From assembly GCA_973895155.1 (NCBI GenBank), contig OZ316892.1, positions 6,820,001 to 6,884,000 of the forward strand: a DNA stretch of 64,000 nt. The letters are read 5' to 3'. Numbering within the stretch: position 1 is the stretch's first letter; every line of letters starts with the position of its first letter. Below are positions 34,315 to 47,168 of this stretch, piece by piece. Made by a program: the position numbers and the translations under genes. Source of the DNA: Marsupella aquatica. Its lineage: Eukaryota; Marchantiophyta. The notes under the pieces were generated by a model. That model was not told the origin of the DNA and did no database searches. It worked only from the letters and a program-made list of their open reading frames with translations.

Positions 34315-35008
34315 TGAAGAACGCTGACTTCGTGCTCCACACCAACCAGCAACGTTCCTCTCTGTTCTTCAAGCGTTTCTCCCTCTCTGTTCTTCAAGCG
34401 TTTCTCCAGTTCAGGGCCGGCCCAAATCCTGAAGACCTACAAAGCTTTACGGCTCTTGCAATCAAAATCCGAAAGCGCAATGGAAATTGAATAGCTCTCG
34501 CCCTACCTCAGCGTACACTTCGCTCACAACTTTCTGCACAATCCAAACCCACAGAAATACCTTCTACAGTATTATCGAAACCATTATCCAACTACCAAAG
34601 TCAATACGGTCGACACAAAATCTCTTCCCTCTCCACACGCAGAATAACGGCAAATATCCACGAAGGAAAATTCAGGAGATTCTTGCCTTCTTCCCCACCT
34701 CAGGGACAAAAAGAGACTCCTGGCCGAAAACGAATTCTGAGTGAAAGCAGGCAAATGATTACAAGCTCAAGTGCAGAATGCACTGTAAAATCCCATCAAA
34801 CATGAACACCTAGTAACACATCACCATAACAGATAGCGAAGACACATATGATTGTATCTCCTCAGAAACCGTAAGTGAAAAACTCCTTTCCAGGACTGAC
34901 TGCTCGAAAGAAAGCAAGGCACTCAGTCCGAAGGCCCCACCACAACACAACCCAAAACCGCAAGTGAATGAATGAATGGATGCCTCCACAATAGACACAG
35001 GGGGTGGC

Positions 35009-35240
35009 AATCAATCAATCCAAAGCTCGCCACAATCCAACCCAACCCAACCCAACCCACCTCAATTGCTCTGCCCACAAGACCGAAATGACATGAAATT
35101 GTCAATCGATCAATCCAGAGCTCGCCACAACCCAACCAAAACCCAACCCAGCTCGACTGCTCTGCCCACAACGCAAATGGCTCCAAGACCGAAATGACAT
35201 AAAATTGTCAATCAATCAGTCCCAATTCCGAAAGCTCCGC
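35009..35240 (+). repeat. Tandem repeat, 95-106 bp period, about 2.3 copies
   Basis: Units begin AATCAATCAATCCAAAGCTC at 35009, AATCGATCAATCCAGAGCTC at 35104 and AATCAATCAGTCCC at 35210. The first two share CGCCACAA(T/C)CCAACC, CTGCTCTGCCCACAA and GACCGAAATGACAT. The first unit contains a CCCAA pentamer microsatellite at about 35039-35060. Confidence 0.8.
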
Positions 35241-36440
35241 CACAATCCGCATCCCGAAAGGAGCTAAAGCATTGAATTCCGTGACGACACTTTGCAGGAG
35301 CCGTCTACACACCAAACCCCCGATCCCATTCATCCCACTGCCAGAGATTCCGTTTGCTGGTTGGTTCTGTCCTGTCTAACCAAGCCCATTACTGACAAAG
35401 GGCCTAACTCGAGTAGAAGCTGTCGATCTGGAGTCACGCCCCACTGACCACTGCTTAACCTGAGTTGTCTATCTGACGTCAAGTCCCATTGACCAGTCTT
35501 TTGGTAGCTTTAGACAACTTATTGTACATGTAATGTATGTAATATAAACGTAAACCCCTCTTGAATTTTTTTCTTTGTATCTGTGTACCAGGTTATGAGA
35601 CATTTCCCCCACATGAAGCCACTGAAACCCTGGGCCAGCCTGGCCTGGGGATTATGAAATTTGAATGAGAAAGAGGGTAACTGCAAGTGACAGACAGTGG
35701 CGGATCAGACTTTTACTGTGTCAAACTGAACTGAATGTTCTGTAAAAATTCACTCAGGCTTTGCGCTTGGTAACTCATCCCCACTTGGAGATAATGGATG
35801 TAACCCCCTCGGGCTCAGCGCCCTCTGGGATTACATCCCATTACCCCCTCTTGGGGATGGGTTACCCTACACATAAACATATTAGACCCAACAAAGCTCG
35901 GGATATAGGACCTTAGAGCACTCTCACCCATGCTCACCAAGCAGTCCTGCAATCGGGTCTGGGTTGTGAAGGGTTTCCCCACCTGTCCTGCTTTTCACTA
36001 TGAGAAAAAAGTTGAAGAGTCTCTGCACTTGTCAGTTTGATCAAAACTAGGAAGGCCGATTGCAGTCGTCAATTGGTCTTGGCGGGCTGTCCCACTAGAT
36101 TGTGGAGCACAGGACTATGAGCCTCGGGATGAAAAACTATGGGCAGTGACCTTGGGGACTGACTGGGGCACAATAGGGTTCCAAAACTGGGTCTGCTGGG
36201 TTGTCTTGCTACACTCCCTCCTGGCTAGTTGGTTCTTTTGTTATTTATGTGTCACAGTGAGTAACCTTCACATCCAAACATTATGCCTTCTCTAGTCATA
36301 CTCATGCTTGCAGTCCATGGAGAGCCTCGCCAAATATTAGGCAAAACTGAAAGTGGCTATAGGAGTCAATTTCTGTCAGGGCGTGTGATTACCAAGTAAA
36401 AACAAACTGATCTAAACCCAATAATACCAATAGAATCTCC

Positions 36441-36734
36441 TAAGGGCTAGGTTCCATGGGGCTGGGAGAGAGGAATACAAATGTGTGTCAGAATGTTTAA
36501 GCCAATAAGATTAGAGATTTTCCAGGGACTGAGGGTTATAATAATACTCTAGTAAGGAATAATACTGTGTCAATGCCCTGTAATGTTACTAGTAAGGGGC
36601 ATTGACATTATTAAAGTCAAAACTTATACATTTGAAATACTGTGTACACCTTGGTATATGGCATATTTGGGGCCCAGGGGTGTCAGAGGAAGTGATCCTA
36701 CTCCTTGCCCCTGACCCATGGAACCTTGCCCTAA
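36441..36734. mobile_element. Foldback (MITE-like) element, about 295 bp
   Basis: The left arm TAAGGGCTAGGTTCCATGGG with following GCTGGGAG is mirrored at 36698-36734 by CCCTGACCCATGGAACCTTG followed by CCCTAA. A second inverted pair (GTGTCAATGCCC and GGGCATTGACAT) lies near the centre. No ORF is present and no clear target duplication was found. Confidence 0.65.
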
Positions 36735-38688
36735 AGCACAACTTGTTTCTCAAAAAAGAAAATATTTAAGGCATGTACGGAAATTATTGGGATACAAAGT
36801 GCGGTAATGTAAATGCACTTTGCACGTGCTGAGTCGAATTGCATTGGGAACGAACTTTGTCACAGTTCTGAAGATAGCTTGTAGCTGTTTTCTGACTAAA
36901 TGAGGGATCATATTCATTCAAGGAACTTGGTGGTTGTTGGTGCATCCTCCTTGACCACCTTGTTAGAGGAATAGAGAGATGCTGTTGTGTATCTTCTTTC
37001 GACTCTGCTCGTTGCACTCGATGATTGCGAAGAGGTCCTTTTTAATGTCTGATGTTTTGATTTGGCAAAGTAGATTCGATCATGTGCGTCTGTCACCCGC
37101 CTTCATGTACCGGCCTTTGAAAGAGGTTTGAGAGCCTGCATTGAATTTCAAAAAATGTTGTCTAGAGAGCTTGCCATGTGCATTTGGATTCTCTAATCTA
37201 TATGGCGATCATCCAGAACAACTCGAGATGTAGCGAACCAACAATGGTGTTGGCCATCTTCCTACTTTCTACGCAGAAAATTGTCTCTAGTAGTATGCAC
37301 TTTCTCGGTGAATCTCAATGATTACCGGATTCTCAACGGCCAACTTTATCTGGTTCTTCTTTTCTTCTTCATAAAAGTTATTGGTTTGTCAAGGGCTCAG
37401 ATTCAAATTCTCTAATGCTTTATGATAGGTTTCTGTCGTCAGGGATACGTTCTTTCAATTCTAAGCTCTCAGGCATTTCCGGAGTCTTGTGCAGTCTTAC
37501 CAAGAAAGGCCCACAGCCCCAGTGTCAGGAGTGGCAAATTGGTAGGGCTCAGTCTTCTGATGACCCTCGTGTTGGGAGTGAGTAGCTTGGCATACACCCT
37601 ATCTAGCTACCCACCAAATCCAGCTAGTCTCTGCAAAGACGGGTGCGGCGATTCAACCGCTCTAAAGAAAATTCTCGAGAAATTTTGTGAACTGGGATAA
37701 GGATGTAACGCATCTCCAACAGTTGAACCGTTGCACCTGTCTTCTCAGAGACTAGCTGGAGAAGTAGTACACTCGGCTTCCAGCTTGTTCTTGCTAATCA
37801 CGTAGGAATGATTTGCCTGTTTCAAGGACTGACCATGGCCATTGAGGTAAATATTTGGGCGAGCGTGGCAATATTGTCAACCTCAGAGGCTTCAAAAAGG
37901 AACGCAGTTACATGAAGCGAAAGACGACAATTGTCGTTGCACAACATACAAGATCAATGTAATTTTAGCGAATTTTAGCGAATTACGTTGATCGAACTTA
38001 ATAGCTTCCAGATTGCTTCTTGCAGACACAAATGAGAGCAGTCACAAGTGAGCGCTCTACCTCTTCCCGTTCCTTGATTTTTAAACGAGAACCAAAGGAG
38101 GACAGATATCAACTCTGACAAGACCGAAGGAATTGCCAGCCATTTCAGGAAATCGCTGTTGGATCCATGTCCTTGAAATATTTGATTCAAAAGTCGTCGT
38201 ATGACAACAATCTCTGACATAGTGCTGCAGTCCCTTAAGCGCTCTTCAGGAATTGTGGAGTCCTCTAAGAAAAGGGCACAACCTCGAGAATAATTACTGT
38301 CGAACACGTGCTAACATACTTCTACAACCTTGACCACTAGTTTCATAAGATCGGCCATTATCTTTCAAACCTAAGCTAATGTGACAAACTCCTACAATGT
38401 CTGTTGTACCGGAATATACAGCACAGCCGACAATTATGAAATTGCTGTACAGAGAGAGGTCCCCATTGTCGTAAGTTGTGAAATGGCGTAAGGACATATT
38501 CAGCTTTTGAGCACCGTTATTAGAAGTTGTTGAAGAGCAGGATTACTCGTTACATCATGTATTTGAGATAAACCCCTGCATATACCAAACGACATGCACA
38601 ATCTCAAGTTCTCTGAAAAATCCACCATACACTACATAGCACACAATGAGACTGGACGAGAATTGTTGGTACAAATGAGATAAATGGC

Positions 38689-41600
38689 TTACCGGTTTCC
38701 TATGATAGTCTTCACCCGCGCCCTGAGCTCAAGCTTGAAAGATGGGTAGCGATCTATGCAAGAGGCCAACCCTGTCCCACACACGAGTCAAGAAGTGACA
38801 CAATTAATTCCTCAATACTCGAAATACACGTATGTTCTAACCCATATTTAGTTCATAATTTCGGTCATCTAGCCAAGTCACCAAGCTGCTTCTTAGAATT
38901 ATTTATGAATGACAACAACCTGCCTGAAAAATCTATACTGTTACACTTTTATACGAGTGAATGCATCACAAACATGGGACAAATGAAAAAACGCCAGAAC
39001 CTGTTAGAATAATCTCCAAAAGATCTTCTTCATCACCCTGCTCAACACTTGTGTCTACCTGCTCAAGTTAAGACAATAATTTCAGAGTCCAAATGGATGA
39101 CTACAAATAGCTAAATCCAACTGTTCAATGAAACCCAAGCGACCACCACGGCAATGATTCCCTATCAAAACGGTTCTACTTTTAGCCGAAGCGGTGAATC
39201 TCCCCACGCCAGTATGTCCAAGGGCTCCTTGAAAAGAGTATGCATTTGACAATCTCCATACCGTAAAAGATCGTTCAACACTTGAAAAAATCACTTGTAA
39301 CACGGAGAGCAGGCCACCAGGACCCACTTCTGGACTCCTTCGCAAGTGGTCCTCGTCAGTGAATGCTAAAACAGAAGTCAAAACACTTGCTGCCATAGCG
39401 TTCTCCATCCTTGTTAGCCCTCGTCCTGATAACGACAGAACTGCCCATCAGAAGGTGCCAGGGTAGGATCGCCGGCATGAACACCAAAATAATGTTTGGG
39501 AATCATACTGTGTTAGCGCGTACTAGTTGCCGAAAAGTTCCCCCAGTCATGTTGATCTAGAATGAAATTTTCTACAACATCTATTTCCCAAAGTAACATG
39601 ACTTTCCACCAACCCACAACAGTCCCCCATAAGTCCTGGAAGGCAGGAATAGTACATGAACTACCAACGTCCAGAGCTGAGGTAGAAGACGCGTACCAAC
39701 CCATGCTACCAATGCAGGAATTACAGGAATGAAGTTTCCGCCACTGATTCCATCTATTGGCTTTACTTTCTGTGATTAGCATAAAAGTGTATCAGTCTAC
39801 GGACGATGACTAATGACGTCAACGAGGTATTAAATTTTGCTCTGGTAAATAACGGGGATAACTGGCATCTTCAGGTAAGAATCAACAGACTTTGAGGGTT
39901 AGGACCTTTGTCAGAAGATTGAGCAGTATATCGCAGATGTCGACCAAACAACCGTTTGTTTCATGTGTTTCGAATATCAACCATGATAAAAGTTTCACTA
40001 TCTGTATTCAAGCACAAAAGAGACGTTAGTGCCTGTGACCTGTCGGACAAAGATTGATGGAAACAGACCCGAAACAAACTTTGAAAGTATTTGCAATGTC
40101 TTGTAGGAGCTAAACAAACCCGCAGAAGCTCTCATGAAGCAGAAGCATCTACAAGCACTCAAATAAATGAACCTGGAAAGTATGAAAACTTGACCAAACT
40201 AAAAGGAAACAACTAACTTCACCTGTATGTGACTCCCAGAAGCTATCACAAGCTTGGATCCATTGGGATCAAGTGTAACTTGAGTCAAGTAAGGTACCAT
40301 AAACTGCACGGCAAGGAATGGCCTGTCCATCAATGAAAGCACTTTATTTATCAAGGGCAACAATAAACTGATTCAAAATCCATCTGCATGGCCTAGGTTG
40401 CTCAGGGCTTCTACTCATATCAAAGTCCTCTACATAGTGGTTGGTGGTACAGGAGTGTTGTGTGTCCGGGAGTACTTCGAAGCAAAGTAATTATGCACTT
40501 AGAAAGAAACTTATCGATAAGAAATAGACAGACTGGACCGACGTAGTTTGGGATATATGGCTCATCGCTTCGGAGCAGATACCTGCTTTCACTTGATGAC
40601 GATATTGAAAGGAAAAAATTTAGTAGCCTGTGGCAGCGTTCTTGATGTGCGAAAGGAGCCTCAGCCAGATATCTGCCAAGGAATTGTAGGAAGCATTTGT
40701 CAAAAACGTTAAAATTAAAGCACTACTTTCCAACGTTTACATATAACGCGATAGATCTTGACTAGTCTAAGAGAGCATAAACTTATGTTTCGCCAGGACA
40801 CAACGTTTTCGGTCAGATATTGCAATTTGCTGTACTTGTCTTCACTCCAAACGTAAGTTTAGGCTAGCCCAACCTGCTAACAATACGAACTGAAGCCATG
40901 AGAACGTCTCCTTGATTTTGATGGTGCTTCTGCATAACGAACAATTGAGAGCTAACTGTCAATACAAAGTGGTCAAACTAGCGTGACACTTCCACTTGAT
41001 GATGAGATAGACAACTGCGAGACTCGTATTTTTGTCTCATCCCAGATGAGGAGACACAAATGAACCATAAGCTGTGATGTTCCTGCTACGGCAAAAGACG
41101 ATGATCAGTGCTAGATGTGCCTGGGGGTCTTTCATGTGGCACCAAAGCTTATTGAAGTTGCATCGTTGCCAATCAGATCAACGATCCAAATATCAACTCA
41201 AAACGCGAGACCTGAGCGTCCTCCAAGAACTCGAGAACAATTCCCACTACTTCATCCAGGGCAACCAAGGTCTTCTGTAGAGTTGTTTGTTGCATCTCCT
41301 TTGAGCCATCTGTAAAAATTGAATGCCTTAGTTTAATTTAGATTTTTTAAATGTCCTTCGTACAGAGGAAATTCTTCTCTAAACCTTCCCAAAGTGAACA
41401 ACAAAAAAATACATGAATTAACTACCAGAGTAGCATATCGTCCATCAATCTTTCAAGTGCCAAAGTTCTTTATGCCCAATCCACCTAAGACCACAAATTT
41501 CAAGCAAACGCAAACGACGATGCTAAAATACTGGTGATGAGATTCCAGACCTTCTTGAGTTGCCACAATAGTGATAACATACTCCAGTAGTGCAAAACAT

Positions 41601-44406
41601 TTCATTAGTCTGCGTTGCTTTACGGAAGCTGCTTCAGACGATTTAGATGTCTCTGCCTCAGTCGATTCTCCAGAATCAAAAGCAGTTTGGGCGATCTCAT
41701 TCAATAGCACTGCTGTCTCCACTCTTAACGTTTCCACAACAAGAAGAAAGAACCTGTCGATAGACTATGCATGTTAGTACAGTTATATGAAGCACCGAGA
41801 AATCAGTTGAGCGAATCTCACAGAAGTGGGAAGCCTAAATTACCTGTCTGGGGGTGCTTGTCCTTGTTTACCAGGAAATTCTATTGAACCAATCAGCCAG
41901 GTGTCCCCGACAAGTTCCACAATGGATTCAGCTAGCTCCAATACAAGGTACTTTTGTTCGATAGCTGCTCCAATCAGTAAACAGAATCAGAAGGTAGATA
42001 GACGACAAATCTCACTATCATCCAGCCAGTCCCTTGCCATCCAGCCAGTTCAACTTAGACACAGGAATGAGACAAAGATGCATGGTAATTCAACACCCTT
42101 GCGAAAAATTATCAAAGCAGTCTGGAGACAGTTAGATTTGATTGTTTACCTACACGGCTATGCAAGATCTGACCAAGTCCTATCCTTGCCTGGTCTGGCC
42201 ATAGAGAAAGGTGGATTGAGTCTCTAAGAGCCGAGCTAATAGGCGTCTGCAAAACCCAGAAAGAACGTCTGAGTTGACACCGCTGCCTGTGTCCTACATC
42301 TAGGAATATATATATATATATATACCCTAAATACAAAAGCGGGAAGTGATGCAGAGACGGTCTTTTGAAGTTCCGGTGTGACGACTGGTTGTCCCTAGGA
42401 CAAGGACCAAAAGCAACAAAAGTAAGACCCAAGATACTGAAGCTGGTACTTTTAACATCATCTTACCGAAACGTCGGAAACTAGAAGTGAGTATAAAATT
42501 GATAAGGCTTCAAACTTGACAGTGTCTTGTCGGAATGCCAACTGTGTAGCAACAGCTGGTATCTGCGGCCAAAAATGACATGGGCATAAAAGGCAATCAT
42601 TGAATGAGCTCAGTTCATCCAACTCATAATGAATGACTGCATCTCCCTCATAAGGAGAGCGAATTGCGGGTCTAAATATATCTGGGAACGAACTCAAATG
42701 GAAACCATTATGGAGTATACATGCTCCATTTGAACTGGACTTCTCACCACGTATGTCAAATCTTGGGCATACTGTCCAGTACGATTCTCGGCAGCTACCT
42801 TCGCCAATAAGGTGTGAAGCAACTTCATAGCCACTGGGAACCAAGGAGCATCTGCAAACGAGGAATTATGATATTTTGACAAATGGACGTGTACAATTTG
42901 GTTGACAGGGACTCCTCAAAGCCATTTCTATACAAAAATAATACTTCCTACGGGATTACGCAATCTTGGACTTGTACAACTTAATATAAAATAGAATATC
43001 GTGATACAAGTTTGTTCTGCAAACACCATGGTTGACATGCATGCAACCAGTGGTGAAGAGACTCTACCTGGAGCTGAATCATGAAGTTGGTGGACTACAG
43101 CAGTCAGTGCCCTGAAATCTAGCAATGCTTGCATCCCTTTTTCGGAGGATATCGATACAGCCAAGAGACAATCATAGCAATCTCCTGCCGCTGCTTCCTC
43201 TTGCCTTGAGGGAAGGTAAAAATTGAAAAAAACTGTCAGTCTTCACCTATCTAGAAAATATCTCTCAGAAGTAACATAGCTCTGGGTGACAGGCTCCAGA
43301 GCATATGCAAATAAACTACAGCCAAACTTTAAACATTGAATTTCTTCAACAGTTCACAAGATACATATGCTGATTGGCCAAGGACACAGGATCCAGCCCC
43401 AGTACAGGGCGAATAAATACGTTCGAAAAGCTGCGAAACATGATATTACGAAAATCTAACAGTAGATTGTCTCTTTGTTAATGAAAAATCATTGTATCAC
43501 TTTCAAGTCTAAGCCGTACCGCTTGTTTCAACAAGTTCATACAACCCACTTGTTTCAACAATTTCATACATCTGCTACTCATTCCCGAGAGCCGACAGAC
43601 CCAGCCAGGCAACCCTTCCGAGAGCGACGTTATAGGAAAATGGCTGCGGGGTTGTGCTGGTTTCTTATTCAACCTGGTGTTTGGGAAAATTACGATATCA
43701 TTGAGCACTAGATGTGAGGAATTTAATATGAGCCAGAAATTTCAAGGTAAAGAGACGGCTTCTTACTTGCTTCCGAGTGTCGTCAAAAAAATTGGAACTT
43801 TGGCGATCGTCTCTTCTGACGAAGCGAGTTCTGGTAGACGGCAAAATGCAGCGAGAATGGATAGCGCCAGATGCAGGTACGCCTGTCTTTTATCTTGCCC
43901 CTTCCCAACCTCACCTAACCCTGGAGATGTGCAGAAACAAAGTCATAAATGACACACAGCAATGAGACCGTAAACTTGTTATATCGGGAATTCATGGGTT
44001 TAGGGTTTTGGGTTTATCACAGGTGCTCTGGAGGTTGCTACATTCCTCGATCGCTGGAATTGACTATATCTGTCAAAAAAGTCGATGCAAAACCTATAGT
44101 CTTGACTTTACACCGTCAAAGAGAAAGATCATTTATGTGTGCCATGTCCAAAAACTTTCAGAGGAAGATAAGATCGTCTTCTGCTAGCGATGGAACAATC
44201 TATCTAAGTTTTTGAAAACCAGTACCTGTTTTGAGCAGGCGATTAATGAATTGGAAACCAATTGCTTCAAACACCTTGCGCACAGCCTCAATGTCATCCC
44301 CTTTGACAAATTTCGTGGCCAGCAAAAGACCCACCAGTCTCCGTTCATCGCTGTCTCCCTTCAGTAGCTTCAAGCAGTCATCCAAACTCGGTTCATTCGC
44401 CTGCAT
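38689..44406 (-). CDS. NCDN: Neurochondrin family protein
   Basis: Neurochondrin is a conserved helical-repeat protein; its plant role is poorly defined. The minus-strand model has 17 exons: 44406-44226, 43893-43767, 43204-43068, 42851-42748, 42562-42467, 42246-42150, 41967-41844, 41753-41551, 41309-41212, 40929-40874, 40672-40583, 40322-40223, 40001-39906, 39769-39669, 39409-39262, 39058-39001, 38771-38689. Phases agree throughout and yield 632 residues, near the ~600 of Arabidopsis. Recognised blocks include SLDDCLKLLKGDSDERRLVG at the N terminus, AAFCRLPELASSEE, GDTWL, RFFLLVVETLRVETAVLLNE, ASVRIVSRYLAEAP and a C-terminal IDRYPSFKLELRARVKTII. Acceptors of exons 2, 3 and 15 are AAG with weak pyrimidine tracts and are the least secure. 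A telomere-type repeat lies in intron 1 near 43996-44015. Confidence 0.9.
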
Positions 44407-44719
44407 GGAAGGCCAAGAAAATATAATCTGTTGAGGCCCCTGCTTGCTTGCTTACTACCATTCAAACCGATGAGATTCACAAATGCCGAATTCAAGAGGA
44501 ATCCCTCAATTCAATTCCAAGTTCAAATCGTACCATGAAGTATTTATTTGCAGCGTCACAAGAAACAGTCTGCGCAAGCGAACATCACCACTCTCAAAGG
44601 CCTTCAGATAATTGCGTGCAGGAATTTACATCCACACCATGACACTAACTTCAATCCATCATCCAGGCCCTCGACCTCTGGACTCGATCCGAACATCGAA
44701 GACTTTTCCTATTAATATT

Positions 44720-44730
44720 CCCTAAACCCT
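44720..44730. promoter_or_regulatory. Telo-box upstream of neurochondrin
   Basis: CCCTAAACCCT is a telomere-type motif 314 bases upstream of the neurochondrin ATG (minus strand). More AAACCCTC repeats follow to 44745. Function as a promoter element is inferred from the known telo-box class. Confidence 0.35.
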
Positions 44731-44766
44731 CGAAAACCCTCAACCCTGATGAGTCTCTCAGTTTCT

Positions 44767-44870
44767 GGCCCTGGCTTCTCTTGGCCCTTTTTTGTCTGGC
44801 CTCGCTTGGCCCTGGCTTCTCTTGGCCCTTTTGTGTCTGGCCTCGCTTGGCCCTGGCTTCCAGACCATTC
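44767..44870 (+). repeat. Minisatellite, 41 bp unit, about 2.5 copies
   Basis: GGCCCTGGCTTCTCTTGGCC followed by CTTTT(T/G)TGTCTGGCCTCGCTT begins at 44767 and 44808, with a partial third copy at 44849. The first two units differ by one or two bases. Confidence 0.9.
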
Positions 44871-47168
44871 TGATCCCCTATCCCACATTAGGGAGTCTCA
44901 AACCTCTATGTTTTGCCTCCAGCCGAGGTGGTTTCCCTGAACTAAAGTGGCGGACAAGACCAGGCTTGTCCACACCCTGGGACCACAAACCCGAACTGGT
45001 ACTTTTGGGCAAGGGATCTTTTTGCAGAACTGAAGTTTTGAGGGGCCCTATCTGAGCCTTAGGGTTGTCTTACATGTTGCTGATACTCAAATTTTCACTT
45101 GATTATCCAAAAAAGTGATTATGGGTGCAGTTAGAGACTTGCAAATTTATATTAACTAACAAGATAATTACATGTCACCAGGCAATTCATGTTCATTGGA
45201 TTTTATTTATCGATGGTGTAGATCGTGCAATGTGGGTTATCACTTGTGTGATGGTTGAGAACACACGTGTTTTTAAAAATTACAGAATCTGATGGTTTTG
45301 CGAAGTGTCAACTCATATTTGAAAACCTCATGTGAGAACCACATGCACACATCATCACCTGAATTTTTATTGGTTTTCTCAAAGGTTGGAACTACCAAGA
45401 GAGCAAGGGCAGGCACATTTCAGGCCTTTACCCTTGATGGACACAATAACTTTTGTTTATGGATCAATCTATGTTGCTGCTATGTGTCAGATGGGCAAGG
45501 CTTAGTCGCTGGCTTTGTAGTTTCCTTGTAGACATTTGCAGAGGCACATTTTGTTTTATTCATTTTTCAAAGATTGGGATGTCCAGAGCGGAAAAGTTTC
45601 CTCACTTGGCCCTCTAAGCTTTGCTTAACATGCCATCAAGTTGGGCTAAAGGGGCTGTTCAAGCCTAAAGTTCTTTTTAAATAATATGCTGCCAGATGAT
45701 CAATTAGGGCCGCAAATTTTAAGGGCTAGCTATATGCAAGACATTTCTTAGGATGCTTTACAAGACATCTGTGGCACTTCTTATTCTAAACATACTGGAG
45801 TGCCATCCCGATGAAACATTAATCATATTTGATTTCAGGAAATAACTCTTATGGCCAGAATATAATCCTCCTGTTTTCATTTTTAGATTTCAAAACAACA
45901 TATTCTCTTTTACACCAGGATGCTTAGAAATATTCTTTAAAATTTTCCTTGGCAAAATTATTTCTACTTTTCACAAGTACCTAGAAAGGTCACTGGACGA
46001 TCATACCCATTTTTTTTAGTTTCTATGTCAGATTCTTATTCCATTTGTTTGTGGCTATAGCAAATCTCAAATAAACCCTAAACTTCCTAAGGCTATTTGC
46101 TTGATTTTTGGCAACTTGTAAAAATGAGGTTGAAGCCCAAATGAACCTTGTTGATCCTCAACCATCATATCTAGCAATATATCACACTGCCAAAACACAA
46201 AAGACATGATCCCAAAGACAGGAGACCCAGTTAAGGAGAGGAACCCCCAAAAAAAACATGCAATTGGGAATGATAACCCATTTTACAGTCATGACAACAG
46301 GAAAGGTGTCATAAAGGCTGCCAAACTGAGTAAAGGACATCTTGAAGCCCATTGTCATTGTTTGGGGACTTGGTAAGGTTTTCAAACTGTGATTAGAATC
46401 CAGCCAAAATTGGTTTGTCGGAAAGTTCATTTCCTGCCCTGCCTAATGAGCTAAAAAGGGGTTTTGGGACTTACAAATCCAGCTGGAAATATGATCATGC
46501 GCTTAAATTTAGACTTACATTTATTTTTTAATCTTATGTGTACTTTCTTATCGCAGCAAATTTTAATGTTTGACCGATTTTCAACCTGGTTGCAAAAGTA
46601 CATCCAACCATATCTGCAAAACCGTGAGATCCATCCGGGTATCGCTTTTATGCAAGAGCACCCTATTTTGGTAATTATTCATTCGCTCGAGATGCAAATT
46701 TGTGGTCAATTGGTGACAGGCATGGATGAATTCTTGCCACGCCGAATTTCGAAACCCTTCAAAGTTGTCATCGAGTGGGCGATGAATTTCTTGCCTCAGA
46801 ATCAATCCAGCGATGATTTTAAGTCTTATTTCATTCTCTAGACCAACTTATTCACGCGCCTGTGCCAACTATTGAAACTGTTACTGTACAGTGCAGGAGT
46901 GCAGTAGAGCTGTTCACAAGGTAGTCCGAAATCAATTGCCGTTGGGATGATTTATCCTGAGACTCTGGTGGCGCCATAGCTCATGATCGAATGATTGGAA
47001 TGAACCTGATTGATTCCAGCAACAAAGCAAGATCCCACACTCTTGCAGCTATGAAAATGATAGAAAGAGGGATGGGGATTTCGAGTGGCATCCTAAACCC
47101 TGCCGGGCAGTGATATTTAGCGAAGGCTGCTCATAGGGCCACGGCAAGGGGAAGGAGGAGCTTTGTAA

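Larger units (their letters stand above)
34315..38688. other. Intergenic DNA between IspF and the 3' end of neurochondrin
   Basis: No gene can be supported. The part next to 34314 is the probable IspF promoter and leader. It contains a ~100 bp tandem repeat and a foldback element, listed separately. One ATG-initiated frame at 37422-37700 (92 codons) has a hydrophobic stretch of about 20 residues and could be a tiny membrane protein, but it resembles nothing I know. The sequence 37900-38688 is presumably the neurochondrin 3' untranslated region and downstream flank. Confidence 0.4.
44407..47168. other. Divergent intergenic region between neurochondrin and rhomboid
   Basis: Both flanking genes read outward, so the two ends are their promoters. 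A telo-box-like CCCTAAACCCT is at 44720-44730 and a CCTAAACCC at about 47092-47100. Between them the DNA is AT-rich with a 41 bp minisatellite at 44767. An ATG frame at 46464-46841 (125 codons) has no recognisable family and no splice context; I leave it unassigned. Confidence 0.45.

Noticed and set aside
41872-41967. Neurochondrin exon 7 ending at 41872 (GTAAAC)
   Set aside because: It breaks the frame with exon 8; extending to the donor at 41842-41843 keeps the frame and adds the conserved segment before RFFLLVVE.
46464-46841. 125-codon ATG frame between neurochondrin and rhomboid
   Set aside because: No domain or family resemblance, no splicing context; left unassigned.
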